NCBI GenBank assembly: GCA_014382665.1
Contig: JACNJH010000116.1
Location: 1 to 51,612 of the forward strand
Length of the DNA: 51,612 nt
Direction: 5' to 3'
Source of the DNA: Candidatus Desulfatibia profunda
GTDB lineage: Bacteria; Desulfobacterota; Desulfobacteria; Desulfobacterales; UBA11574
Part shown: piece after piece, positions 9,501 to 16,364 of the stretch
Layout of the letters: every line of letters starts with the position of its first letter
How positions within the stretch are numbered: the first letter of the stretch is position 1
Program-made: the position numbers and the translations under genes
Notes under the pieces: model-generated
Databases searched by the model: none
What the model was told of the DNA's origin: nothing
What the model saw: only the letters and a program-made list of their open reading frames with translations

Positions 9501-10197
9501 CTCCTGCAGATAAAATCCTTTCAAACTCTATACTTGTAACGACGTTGGGGAATTTACTGTACTGATAGCTGTCAACGCCTGACGGGTCAAAAGGTTTATA
9601 CCCGGCGGTAACTATCACCGAGCCCACCTGAAGCGTAATCGATTCTTCCTTATCATCAAACTTAATAGCTCCTGAGGGACAGAACTTTTCACAGGCTTTG
9701 CATTTACCCTTTCCTTTCTTAAAATAGATACACCGGTCTGCATCAATGACATATTTTAAAGGTACTGCCTGGGGATAAGGGACATAAATCGCTTTTCTTT
9801 TGGACAGCCCCATGTTGAATTCATCGGCTGTTTTGGCTGGACATTTTTCAGCGCATATCCCGCAGGCAATGCATTTTTCAATGTCCACATAACGAGGGGA
9901 TTTTTTTATTGTGACAAAAAATTCCCCTTTCCTACCCTCAACGGCGGTTATCTCGGAAAGGGTTAAAAGTTCGATATTTGTATGCCGGCCGACCTCGACC
10001 AGTTTGGGTGAAATAATTCACATGGAACAGTCATTGGTTGGGAAGGTCTTGTCCAGCTGAGCCATTACACCACCGATAGCCGGTGATTTTTCCACCAGAT
10101 AGACATAATAGCCTGAATCGGCCAGATCGAGGGAGGCTTGCATTCCGGCAATTCCCCCGCCGACAACCATCACCGACCCAAAGATTCTATTCGTCAT
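6571..10197 (-). CDS. hdrA: HdrA-like selenoprotein (Sec60) fused to a C-terminal glycine-cleavage-H-like domain, 1208 aa
   Basis: Start ATG 10197 ([20 protein letters not shown]) has a GGGGG site upstream; longer starts lack one. The TGA at 10018-10020 falls in [22 protein letters not shown], the conserved HdrA Cys position, and the frame then runs on to 6571. Features: FAD site GGGIAG (~14-19), [4Fe-4S] motif [12 protein letters not shown] (C109-C119), a second, expanded motif [17 protein letters not shown], a second HdrA half with IGVFVCNCG and GGGVAGM, and two [4Fe-4S] motifs ([23 protein letters not shown]). Residues ~1028-1208 form an H-protein-like domain ([22 protein letters not shown]). 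The lysine that carries lipoate in GcvH is glycine here. It is third in the operon, with a 98-nt gap before it and a 7-nt gap after it. I infer a flavin-based electron-transfer complex with the adjacent MvhD. Confidence 0.92.
9985..10002 (-). promoter_or_regulatory. Putative SECIS hairpin of hdrA (6571-10197)
   Basis: Fifteen bases after the TGA (10018-10020), CTGGTC-GAGGTC-GGCCGG repeats the hairpin of the other hdrA gene exactly, including third codon positions, while the 15-base spacers differ at several positions. Confidence 0.65.
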
Positions 10198-10295
10198 AAT
10201 AACCCCCATAAGTTTTCCGGATATACCGGGAATCCGAAGCACAAAATACGAAACCCTATTGAAATTCAAATTGTACGAAACCTCGATATCACACC

Positions 10296-11072
10296 TTATT
10301 TAGTGCGCAGGAAAGTCCTCACCATCCGATCCCAGTCCATTTCAGGGAAATGCCCGTAGATATCGTCGATCAACCCACCGCCTGTGGCCGCCAGCCGTTC
10401 ATACTCGGCCCCCAGGAACTCCAGAAGATTCCGGTTTTCCTTTTCCATCCATTCGAAGCACTCCTTTCCGAAATAAAGCCCTTTTAAATTGAGCTTCAGG
10501 TCGGCAGGATCTATAAGAAATAACCAACCCTCTTCGTAGGGATCTCCTTGTGCGATTTCAGGCTGCTTTCTGACTTTATCATTTACAGCGAACACGGTTC
10601 CGGACACGGGGGATTGCATGGGAGCCTTGTGACCATTGCGGGTCAATACCCACCCGACTTCGCCCTGCTTCAAAAAGGCCCCGACCGGAGGGAGATTTAT
10701 CGTATCCGCCGGTCCGAAAACTTTGGAGATGAAATCGTCGATTCCGATCCTGACGCGCCCATCATGCTCGAGATGAACCCAGGAATGGCCAGAGTGGTAA
10801 TAATAATCAGCAACCTGAAACCCCGATATGTTCATGTACTTTGGCTTTTCAATGGCTTTCAAAAGGAAACCGGCAACATTTCTCCTCAGCTCCTCGTAAG
10901 GGAGGACCGTTCTTCCGTCCCGGAACAGGTTCCGCACATATTCGGAACCGGTTATGGAGACCACTTCTTCGTAATCAAAGGGCAGATCGATGCCAATAAG
11001 CTTTTTTTGATGAAAGCCGTTCTTTTTCCCATCTGCCTTTTTCTTCTTAAATTCAATTACATTGTTTTTCAT
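10296..11072 (-). CDS. Glycine-cleavage-H-like protein without canonical lipoyl lysine (258 aa)
   Basis: ATG 11072 has GAGAGG upstream. The N-terminal ~95 residues (basic, then [10 protein letters not shown]...[11 protein letters not shown]) are shared with the next paralogue upstream. From about residue 96 it is H-protein-like: [60 protein letters not shown]. The same ~180-residue block ends the adjacent HdrA. Aligning SPVSG with GcvH puts Gly at the lipoyl-lysine position, with a Lys two residues later (NGHKAP). Whether that Lys can be modified is unclear. A role as a carrier or docking protein for the HdrA complex is inferred only from operon position. True GcvH is about 130 residues, so this is roughly double length. 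Confidence 0.8.
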   Translation of the reverse strand: MKNNVIEFKKKKADGKKNGFHQKKLIGIDLPFDYEEVVSITGSEYVRNLFRDGRTVLPYEELRRNVAGFLLKAIEKPKYMNISGFQVADYYYHSGHSWVHLEHDGRVRIGIDDFISKVFGPADTINLPPVGAFLKQGEVGWVLTRNGHKAPMQSPVSGTVFAVNDKVRKQPEIAQGDPYEEGWLFLIDPADLKLNLKGLYFGKECFEWMEKENRNLLEFLGAEYERLAATGGGLIDDIYGHFPEMDWDRMVRTFLRTK

Positions 11073-11098
11073 GGTCGCCTCTCTTTCACCGGAATGCT

Positions 11099-12181
11099 TT
11101 AGTGCTTTTCTGCTGTACGAAATAAAGTCCTTACCAGCCGATCCCAGGCAATCTCGGGAAAATGCCCGAAGATATCGTCAATCGGTTCACCGCCTGTGGC
11201 TGCCAGTCGCTTGTAACTGGGTCCCAGGAGTTCATGGAGATTTTGACTCTCCTTTTCCATCCACTGAAAGCACTCCTTGCCGGAATAGAGCCCTTCCAGA
11301 TCAGGCTTGATGTTTGCAGGGTCCAGCATGAATAACCAGCCATCATGGTATGGATCATCGTGGGCGACTGCAGGCTGCTTTACAACTTTATCATTCACAG
11401 CGCACACGGTTCCGGACACAGGAGATTGCATGGGGGCTTTTTTATCATCACGGGTCAATACACACCCGATTTCGCCTTGTCTCAAAAATGCGCCGACCGG
11501 AGGGAGATTTATGGCATCCGCCGACCCTAAAACCTTGGAGGTAAAATCGTCTACTCCTACTTTGATACGCCCATCATCTTCAATGTGTACCCATGAATGT
11601 CCGAAATGATAATAATAATCCTCAACCATTCGATACCCCGATACATTTGTGTATGCTGTCCTTTCAGAGGTTTCCACCTGGATTTCCTTATCCAGCAGCT
11701 CATGAACAGTACAATGATCGCACTTGTAATTACCGGAACATTCCTCAGGTGATTCTATCCGTCCTGATAAAAAGTGGATGCAGGGTGTTGCAGCGATTTG
11801 ATATCTTTCTTTCACATGTCTCAACCAGTATGCTTGCCTTTCTTTCTGATCTGGAGCGATCTTATCGCCCATAGCAGTCATCATAGCCTGGTCGAACGGA
11901 CAGTTGTAGCAATCATAGTCATAATCACAGAGCCTGAAATTGATGACTCCGGCCCTCATCCAGACACATTTATCTTCGGACAAATAATAACCGGGAATAT
12001 TTCTTTTCAGTTTTTCATAAGGGACAAAAGCAACTCCGTCATGTTGCAGGTTCCGCACATATTCCGGACCGGTTGCCGCAACCACTTCCTCGTAATCAAA
12101 GGGCTGATCTATTCCGATGAGTCTTTTTGAGCCGACATCTTTCTTTTTCTCCTTATTCAATTTAGATGCATTGTTTTTCAT
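11099..12181 (-). CDS. Glycine-cleavage-H-like protein with Cys-rich insertion (360 aa)
   Basis: This is the first gene after the sigma-54 promoter; ATG 12181 has GGAGG upstream. It is a paralogue of the 258-aa neighbour (26 nt downstream), with the same basic N-terminus and the same H-like C-terminal block, but an extra ~100 residues between them. The insert carries about nine cysteines in the arrangement C(VWMRAGVINFRL)C....DC.NCPFD, then PC, EEC and CDHC, which suggests a metal or iron-sulfur site. In the H-like block the lipoyl-lysine position is Asp, followed by two lysines (TRDDKKAP). The HTWVHLE-type and DPY.DGWLF motifs are kept. The function is unknown; the context says redox, together with HdrA and MvhD. 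Confidence 0.8.
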   Translation of the reverse strand: MKNNASKLNKEKKKDVGSKRLIGIDQPFDYEEVVAATGPEYVRNLQHDGVAFVPYEKLKRNIPGYYLSEDKCVWMRAGVINFRLCDYDYDCYNCPFDQAMMTAMGDKIAPDQKERQAYWLRHVKERYQIAATPCIHFLSGRIESPEECSGNYKCDHCTVHELLDKEIQVETSERTAYTNVSGYRMVEDYYYHFGHSWVHIEDDGRIKVGVDDFTSKVLGSADAINLPPVGAFLRQGEIGCVLTRDDKKAPMQSPVSGTVCAVNDKVVKQPAVAHDDPYHDGWLFMLDPANIKPDLEGLYSGKECFQWMEKESQNLHELLGPSYKRLAATGGEPIDDIFGHFPEIAWDRLVRTLFRTAEKH

Positions 12182-12300
12182 GATAAGAGCCTCCTTTCAT
12201 GACGCGGTAATAGTTTTGCGAAGTCGAAATCAGATATTAGTACTTTCCCGAGCAACGATCGGAAAACACACTTATCTTTATGCTTTGCTAAATTTAATTT

Positions 12301-12315
12301 GCAAAGAGGGTGCCA
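12301..12315 (-). promoter_or_regulatory. Sigma-54 (-24/-12) promoter for the H-like/hdrA/mvhD operon
   Basis: The minus strand reads TGGCAC-CCTCT-TTGCA, a full match to TGGCAC-N5-TTGC with the correct GG-N10-GC spacing. Transcription would begin near 12290, about 110 bases before the ATG at 12181. Such promoters need an NtrC-type activator; one is encoded next door at 13099-14448. Confidence 0.8.
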
Positions 12316-12511
12316 GAGATTGATAAAATGTTATTTTAAATATTTACCTATTGAATTTATTCATTTTTTTGGGAATCACAAAAGGGAGGGAGTTAAAGCC
12401 GCTTTTAAGCGTAAAGGGAAAAGTGAAAACTTTGGCTACATCATGGAAAGGCCTGAAAGGATGTTTCATGTAAAAATATATTAAAATCAATTGGATGGGT
12501 ACGTGTTGTTT

Positions 12512-12534
12512 ATGGCTACACCTGTTGTAGCCAT
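12512..12534. promoter_or_regulatory. Palindrome ATGGCTACA-N5-TGTAGCCAT, candidate activator (UAS) site
   Basis: A perfect 9-bp inverted repeat lies about 200 bases upstream of the sigma-54 promoter, a normal distance for an enhancer. The half-site TGGCTACA recurs exactly 80 bp closer to the promoter (12433-12440). Because TTTTTT follows the right arm, it could instead be a terminator for + strand transcription, but no + strand gene precedes it. Confidence 0.45.
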
Positions 12535-12556
12535 TTTTTCAGCTTCCAAACGCTAC

Positions 12557-13102
12557 TCAACGAAGTCTATCCTTAAGATAAATTGAGCAATACTCGCAAA
12601 GCTCAAGCGACATCTCATCTACTTCATCAGTACCTCCTGAGAAGTGCATAAGGCACCTTTTACGTTCGCAATGAAGCAGATCTAAAAGATGGCCCAGCTC
12701 ATGAAGCGCCACTTTTGCCACACGTTCATGAATGAGAGATTTTGGCGGGGTGGAACCGTCGGGGTTCTTCGTCAATCTAAATAATGAAACCAGGCCGCAT
12801 TTTCCTCCCTGTCTGGCTTCACCGAAGACATGGGTAAAAATGGGGATAAAGATATCCTGATTCAAAACAGCGATTACCTTGTCATGATTGCCAAAGTGCA
12901 TGGATTCAAACGCCTCAATGATGATAGCGGCGTTATACTGCAACCTTCTTTCATCAAGAGCATATTCAGGCAAATCAACGGGAGGAAGAATATGAGCCCT
13001 AAGTTTGAAACATCCGGTGATATGGTCTGCTATAACTTGTAAATCGATTTCAGGGACATTTCCCAGCGGTACCACACCAACGGATTTTTTCTTTGAGGTC
13101 AA
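12557..13102 (-). CDS. amzA: Archaemetzincin-family zinc metalloprotease
   Basis: 181 residues, close to the family's usual size. It has the signature H134-ELG-H138-xx-D-xx-H144-C145-x4-C150-x-M152 followed by C169-xx-C172, which is the archaemetzincin layout with three zinc-ligand histidines, a Met-turn and a second four-Cys zinc site. The Gly normally found between the second and third His is Asp141, so the standard HExxHxxGxxH is changed at one position. There is no signal peptide, so it is cytoplasmic. Its ATG overlaps the response-regulator stop (ATGA), which implies translational coupling with the two-component system. The substrate is unknown. Confidence 0.85.
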   Translation of the reverse strand: MTSKKKSVGVVPLGNVPEIDLQVIADHITGCFKLRAHILPPVDLPEYALDERRLQYNAAIIIEAFESMHFGNHDKVIAVLNQDIFIPIFTHVFGEARQGGKCGLVSLFRLTKNPDGSTPPKSLIHERVAKVALHELGHLLDLLHCERKRCLMHFSGGTDEVDEMSLELCEYCSIYLKDRLR

Positions 13103-14448
13103 CCTTCCGGCCTTTCCAAACGATACCGTTTCATCATTTTGTGAAGTGTGACCCGGTTGATTTCTAAAATTTTGGCGGATTGGGTCACATTCCAGTTGTT
13201 CTCTTCAAGAATCTGTTGAATATACGCCTTTTCCATTTCACGTAAAGACAGGTTTTTTGAAAACGGTTTGTCAGGTGGTCGAATGAAAGACAGATCTTCA
13301 GCCTTGAGGGTCCGGGATTTAGAAAGAACCACCGCCCTTTCAATGGCATTTTCCAATTCCCGCACGTTTCCCGGCCAATCATAACGTCTTAACAACTCCA
13401 TTGCATCACGGGTGACATAATCGACATATTTGGTGGTTTCCTGGCAGTACTTTTTGAGAAAGTGCTCCACCAGCAGAGGAATGTCCTCCTTTCTTTTTCT
13501 CAGCGGCGGAATTTCGATCATAATGACATTGATGCGGTAAAAAAAATCCTCTCTAAATCTGCCTTCTGCGATCTCTTTTTCCAAATCCCGCCGGGTGGCC
13601 GAGATGAGCCTGAAATCGATATCAACAGGTTCTCTGCTGCCAATGCTTATTATTTTCTTCTCGTCCAGCACACGCAAAAGATCGACCTGCATTTTGGGGC
13701 TGATTTCTCCGATCTCATCTAAAAAGAGGGTTCCTCCGGAAACAACTTCCAAAAAGCCTTTACGGGCACGAGTCGCACCGGTGAACACCCCTTTTTGATG
13801 GCCAAAAAGTTCACTCTCTAAAAGAGACTCCGGCATCGCTCCGCAGTTGATGGCGATAAAGGGAAGATGGGATCGGCGGCTTTCCGCATGGATGGCTTTA
13901 GCCACCAGTTCTTTGCCGGTACCGGTTTCTCCGACAAGCAAAATAGAAGCATCGCTCTGGGCAACCTCTGGAATTAGACTGAAAACTTTCTCAATTTCCG
14001 GTGAATGTCCGATAATGTTATCGAACCGGGTGATTTTTCCCAAACGTTCTTTCAGATAGTTGTATTGTGATACGAGTCTCTCTTGAACGGATATCCGTTC
14101 CATGACGAGAGAAAGCTGGTCCGGTTTAAAAGGCTTCAGCAAATAATCGGTGGCGCCGATCCGCATGGCTTTCACCGCCGACTCAATGGATCCGTATGCG
14201 GTAATAATGACAACGATGGTATCCGGATATTCCGTTTTCACTTTTTCCAACAGTTCGATGCCGTCCATCCCTGGCATCTTGATATCGACGAAAAGAAGCT
14301 GGAAAGGATATGTTTCCAGCTTCTCCAAAGCCTCAAAGCCCGATGAAGCTGTCTCCACCACATGGCCGTACTTTTTAAACCAGTGGAAAAGGGATTCCCG
14401 GACAATTTCTTCATCATCCACGACCATGATACTCATTTTTTTATCCAT
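13099..14448 (-). CDS. NtrC-family sigma-54-dependent response regulator
   Basis: 449 residues in three domains. The receiver (~1-120) has acidic pair D11-D12, phospho-acceptor D55 (FVDIKMPG) and K105 (YLLKPF). The AAA+ domain has Walker A GETGTGKE (~173-180), the sigma-54 contact loop GVFTGA (220-225, where GAFTGA is usual) and Walker B GTLFLDEI. The C-terminal Fis-type helix-turn-helix is NWNVTQSAKILEINRVTLHK. It should be phosphorylated by the kinase encoded 29 nt upstream. I infer that its target includes the sigma-54 promoter at 12315-12301. Confidence 0.92.
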   Translation of the reverse strand: MDKKMSIMVVDDEEIVRESLFHWFKKYGHVVETASSGFEALEKLETYPFQLLFVDIKMPGMDGIELLEKVKTEYPDTIVVIITAYGSIESAVKAMRIGATDYLLKPFKPDQLSLVMERISVQERLVSQYNYLKERLGKITRFDNIIGHSPEIEKVFSLIPEVAQSDASILLVGETGTGKELVAKAIHAESRRSHLPFIAINCGAMPESLLESELFGHQKGVFTGATRARKGFLEVVSGGTLFLDEIGEISPKMQVDLLRVLDEKKIISIGSREPVDIDFRLISATRRDLEKEIAEGRFREDFFYRINVIMIEIPPLRKRKEDIPLLVEHFLKKYCQETTKYVDYVTRDAMELLRRYDWPGNVRELENAIERAVVLSKSRTLKAEDLSFIRPPDKPFSKNLSLREMEKAYIQQILEENNWNVTQSAKILEINRVTLHKMMKRYRLERPEG

Positions 14449-14477
14449 AGCCTTCCTCCACTGCTTATGAAAAGAAT

Positions 14478-16043
14478 CTATAGGGCTGGAAAAGTTAAAA
14501 TGAATAAACTCTCTTTTCCTACCGTGCTGTTTAGTTTGATGCTGCCTTTATGATTTTTAACAATACCGTAAACGATGGATAATCCAAGCCCTGTGCCCTG
14601 ACCTTCTCCCTTTGTGGAAAAAAAAGGATCAAAAATATGCTCAAGGTTTTCCTTAGAGATTCCATATCCGCTGTCCCGGATCTCTACTCGAATATTTTTT
14701 TTGTCAGTTTCAAGTTTGGAAATTATCCGTAATTTTCCGCCGCCTGGCATGGCTTCAATAGCATTGAAAATCAGATTTAGAAAGCATTGTTGCAACTCGT
14801 GGTCATCGCCATTTATCATTAATAAACCCGGATACAGACGGGTAATCAGATCGACCTTTCGAAGTTTCATTTTATGGCTTGTCAGGGCAATCACAGCCTC
14901 AAGGACTCCGTTAAGATCTATCCCCTTGTATTCCTTGGGACTTTCGCGGGCAAACGAAAGCAGACCGGAAACAATGTTGCCGCAGCGCTCCAATTCTCTG
15001 CACATGAGCGCAAGGTGGCTTTTAAACTGCTTCAAGTCCTCAAGGCTCGGTTCACCTTGGGCCAGAATTTCCTGCATGTAATGGCTGAACGTTAACAACC
15101 CCTGAATGGGATTGTTGATTTCGTGGGCACAACTGGCTGCAAGTTTTCCCAGGGAAATTATGCGATCTTCCTGGACCAGTTTCTGAAGATCGGACTTTAA
15201 TTCACTGACCCGCTTTTCCCAGCGGGTTGAAAATTCCTCGGTGATATCCCGCCATATTTCGATAACCTTAAAAATTTCACCATCTTGATCCTTTAGCGGA
15301 TAGGTGACGATATTGCAGTATGTCGGACCGCCGGCCGAATTACGATGCTCGTGGATGACATGGGAGGAAATCCCGCTTCTCAGAGTCTCCACCATCGGGC
15401 AGTTCATCCCGGGCAGCGAACTCGAACATGGCACTTTGAGATCATGGGATACCTGGTAACAAAATGCACCGATGACTTGCCCCCTGGGTTTTCCTACGGC
15501 CTGTATGTAGGCCTCATTGGCTTCAGCGATCGTGAAATCGGTATTCAACACGGCAATTTTAGCAGTGCTCTGCTGGATGAGAAAATCGGAAGACATTTTT
15601 TCAAGGACCAGTTTCTGTTCCACAGATTTCAGGCGCTTATTGATCTCGAAAAGATTCCTGCATAATCTTCCGATGTTATGTTCCAGCACGCCGACCCTTT
15701 TGGGCCTGAGACGGATGATTTCGAGCAAGACGTCCCGCCTGCCCGTCAACTCGATAATGCTATCCAGATTGTCGATCTTAAAAAGGTTTTGGAAACTATC
15801 GGTGGTGTATATTCCCATTTCCCGGGCCATTACGAGGCCTTCAGCCGCAGGATTGATGTCGCAGACACCCACGATGTTGATGTTCAGATAAGGAAAGGGT
15901 TCATTTTTGAGAAGTTCGAGAAAATATTTGCAGGCCCGGCCGCCGCCCACGATTGCCAGATTAATGGAAAGAACCATGATGTCCTCAAGAAAGGAAGATT
16001 TTTCCGGAACTTTTTCGGCGGATTCATTTTTTTTTATTGTCAT
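14478..16043 (-). CDS. Sensor histidine kinase with N-terminal NAD(P)-binding-like domain and PAS domain
   Basis: I chose ATG 16043 (MTIKKNE) because AGGAAAGG sits just upstream; a TTG at 16073 is an alternative. The domains are: residues ~20-125, a Rossmann-like domain (INLAIVGGGRACKYFLELL, VGVCDINPAAEG, LDSIIELTGR) like that of Gfo/Idh or homoserine dehydrogenases; ~140-160, a coiled segment; ~165-285, a PAS domain with a Cys-rich HDLKVPCSSSLPGMNCPM stretch; then HisKA with phospho-acceptor His in SCAHEINNPIQG; and an ATPase domain with N-box FNAIEAMPGG, DSGYGI and GTGLGLSIV. There are no membrane segments, so it is a soluble sensor. It may sense NAD(P)(H) or redox state (inference). It is first gene of a three-gene unit with the regulator and amzA. 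Confidence 0.88.
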   Translation of the reverse strand: MTIKKNESAEKVPEKSSFLEDIMVLSINLAIVGGGRACKYFLELLKNEPFPYLNINIVGVCDINPAAEGLVMAREMGIYTTDSFQNLFKIDNLDSIIELTGRRDVLLEIIRLRPKRVGVLEHNIGRLCRNLFEINKRLKSVEQKLVLEKMSSDFLIQQSTAKIAVLNTDFTIAEANEAYIQAVGKPRGQVIGAFCYQVSHDLKVPCSSSLPGMNCPMVETLRSGISSHVIHEHRNSAGGPTYCNIVTYPLKDQDGEIFKVIEIWRDITEEFSTRWEKRVSELKSDLQKLVQEDRIISLGKLAASCAHEINNPIQGLLTFSHYMQEILAQGEPSLEDLKQFKSHLALMCRELERCGNIVSGLLSFARESPKEYKGIDLNGVLEAVIALTSHKMKLRKVDLITRLYPGLLMINGDDHELQQCFLNLIFNAIEAMPGGGKLRIISKLETDKKNIRVEIRDSGYGISKENLEHIFDPFFSTKGEGQGTGLGLSIVYGIVKNHKGSIKLNSTVGKESLFILTFPAL

Positions 16044-16329
16044 GATCCTTTCCTGAAAATCCAAAACTCTCAAAGCGTGAAAGAAACTTTTTCGATAAAA
16101 TTCTTCTACAGCTTACTAAGGCGGAGGCTTTCTATCAATAAAAATATGATAAAAGTATTCAAAAATCAAGAATAGATCCGTTAATGACCAGCATCGGTTT
16201 GACCTGTCCCTCACCGGCTCGCCACATCGAGCCACTGCCGCGCCCGCCGGAGTGAGCATCTTCTAAAAGGGTTGCTGATGATATCATTTTAAAGCAAGCT
16301 TGCCCATAAACGCATAAAAATTAATCATG

Positions 16330-16358
16330 TTGACAACCCGGGTTGCCGGAACTAATTT
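16330..16358 (+). promoter_or_regulatory. Possible sigma-70 promoter with palindromic operator before the Orp-type activator
   Basis: TTGACA (16330-16335), 17 bases, then TAATTT (16353-16358, only a 3/6 match to TATAAT). The spacer contains the 12-bp palindrome CAACCCGGGTTG (16334-16345), where a bound protein would block RNA polymerase. The ATG at 16365 lies at the predicted start point. Confidence 0.35.
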
Positions 16359-16364
16359 AAAATC

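Larger units (their letters stand above)
12182..12556. other. 375-bp intergenic region: sigma-54 promoter and enhancer candidates
   Basis: No convincing gene is present. The region holds the -24/-12 promoter for the leftward hdrA operon (12315-12301), a half-site TGGCTACA (12433-12440) and a 9-bp-armed palindrome (12512-12534). The rest is A+T-rich. Confidence 0.6.

Noticed and set aside
5588-10020. TGA codons in the two hdrA genes and mvhD as pseudogene or frameshift evidence
   Set aside because: Each TGA lies at a family Cys position, the frame continues unchanged, and the following hairpins share spacing. Four independent errors of this kind are far less likely than selenocysteine.
12299-12484. 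61-aa open frame in the sigma-54 promoter region
   Set aside because: It overlaps the -24/-12 element, lacks a ribosome-binding site, and is A+T-rich without features.
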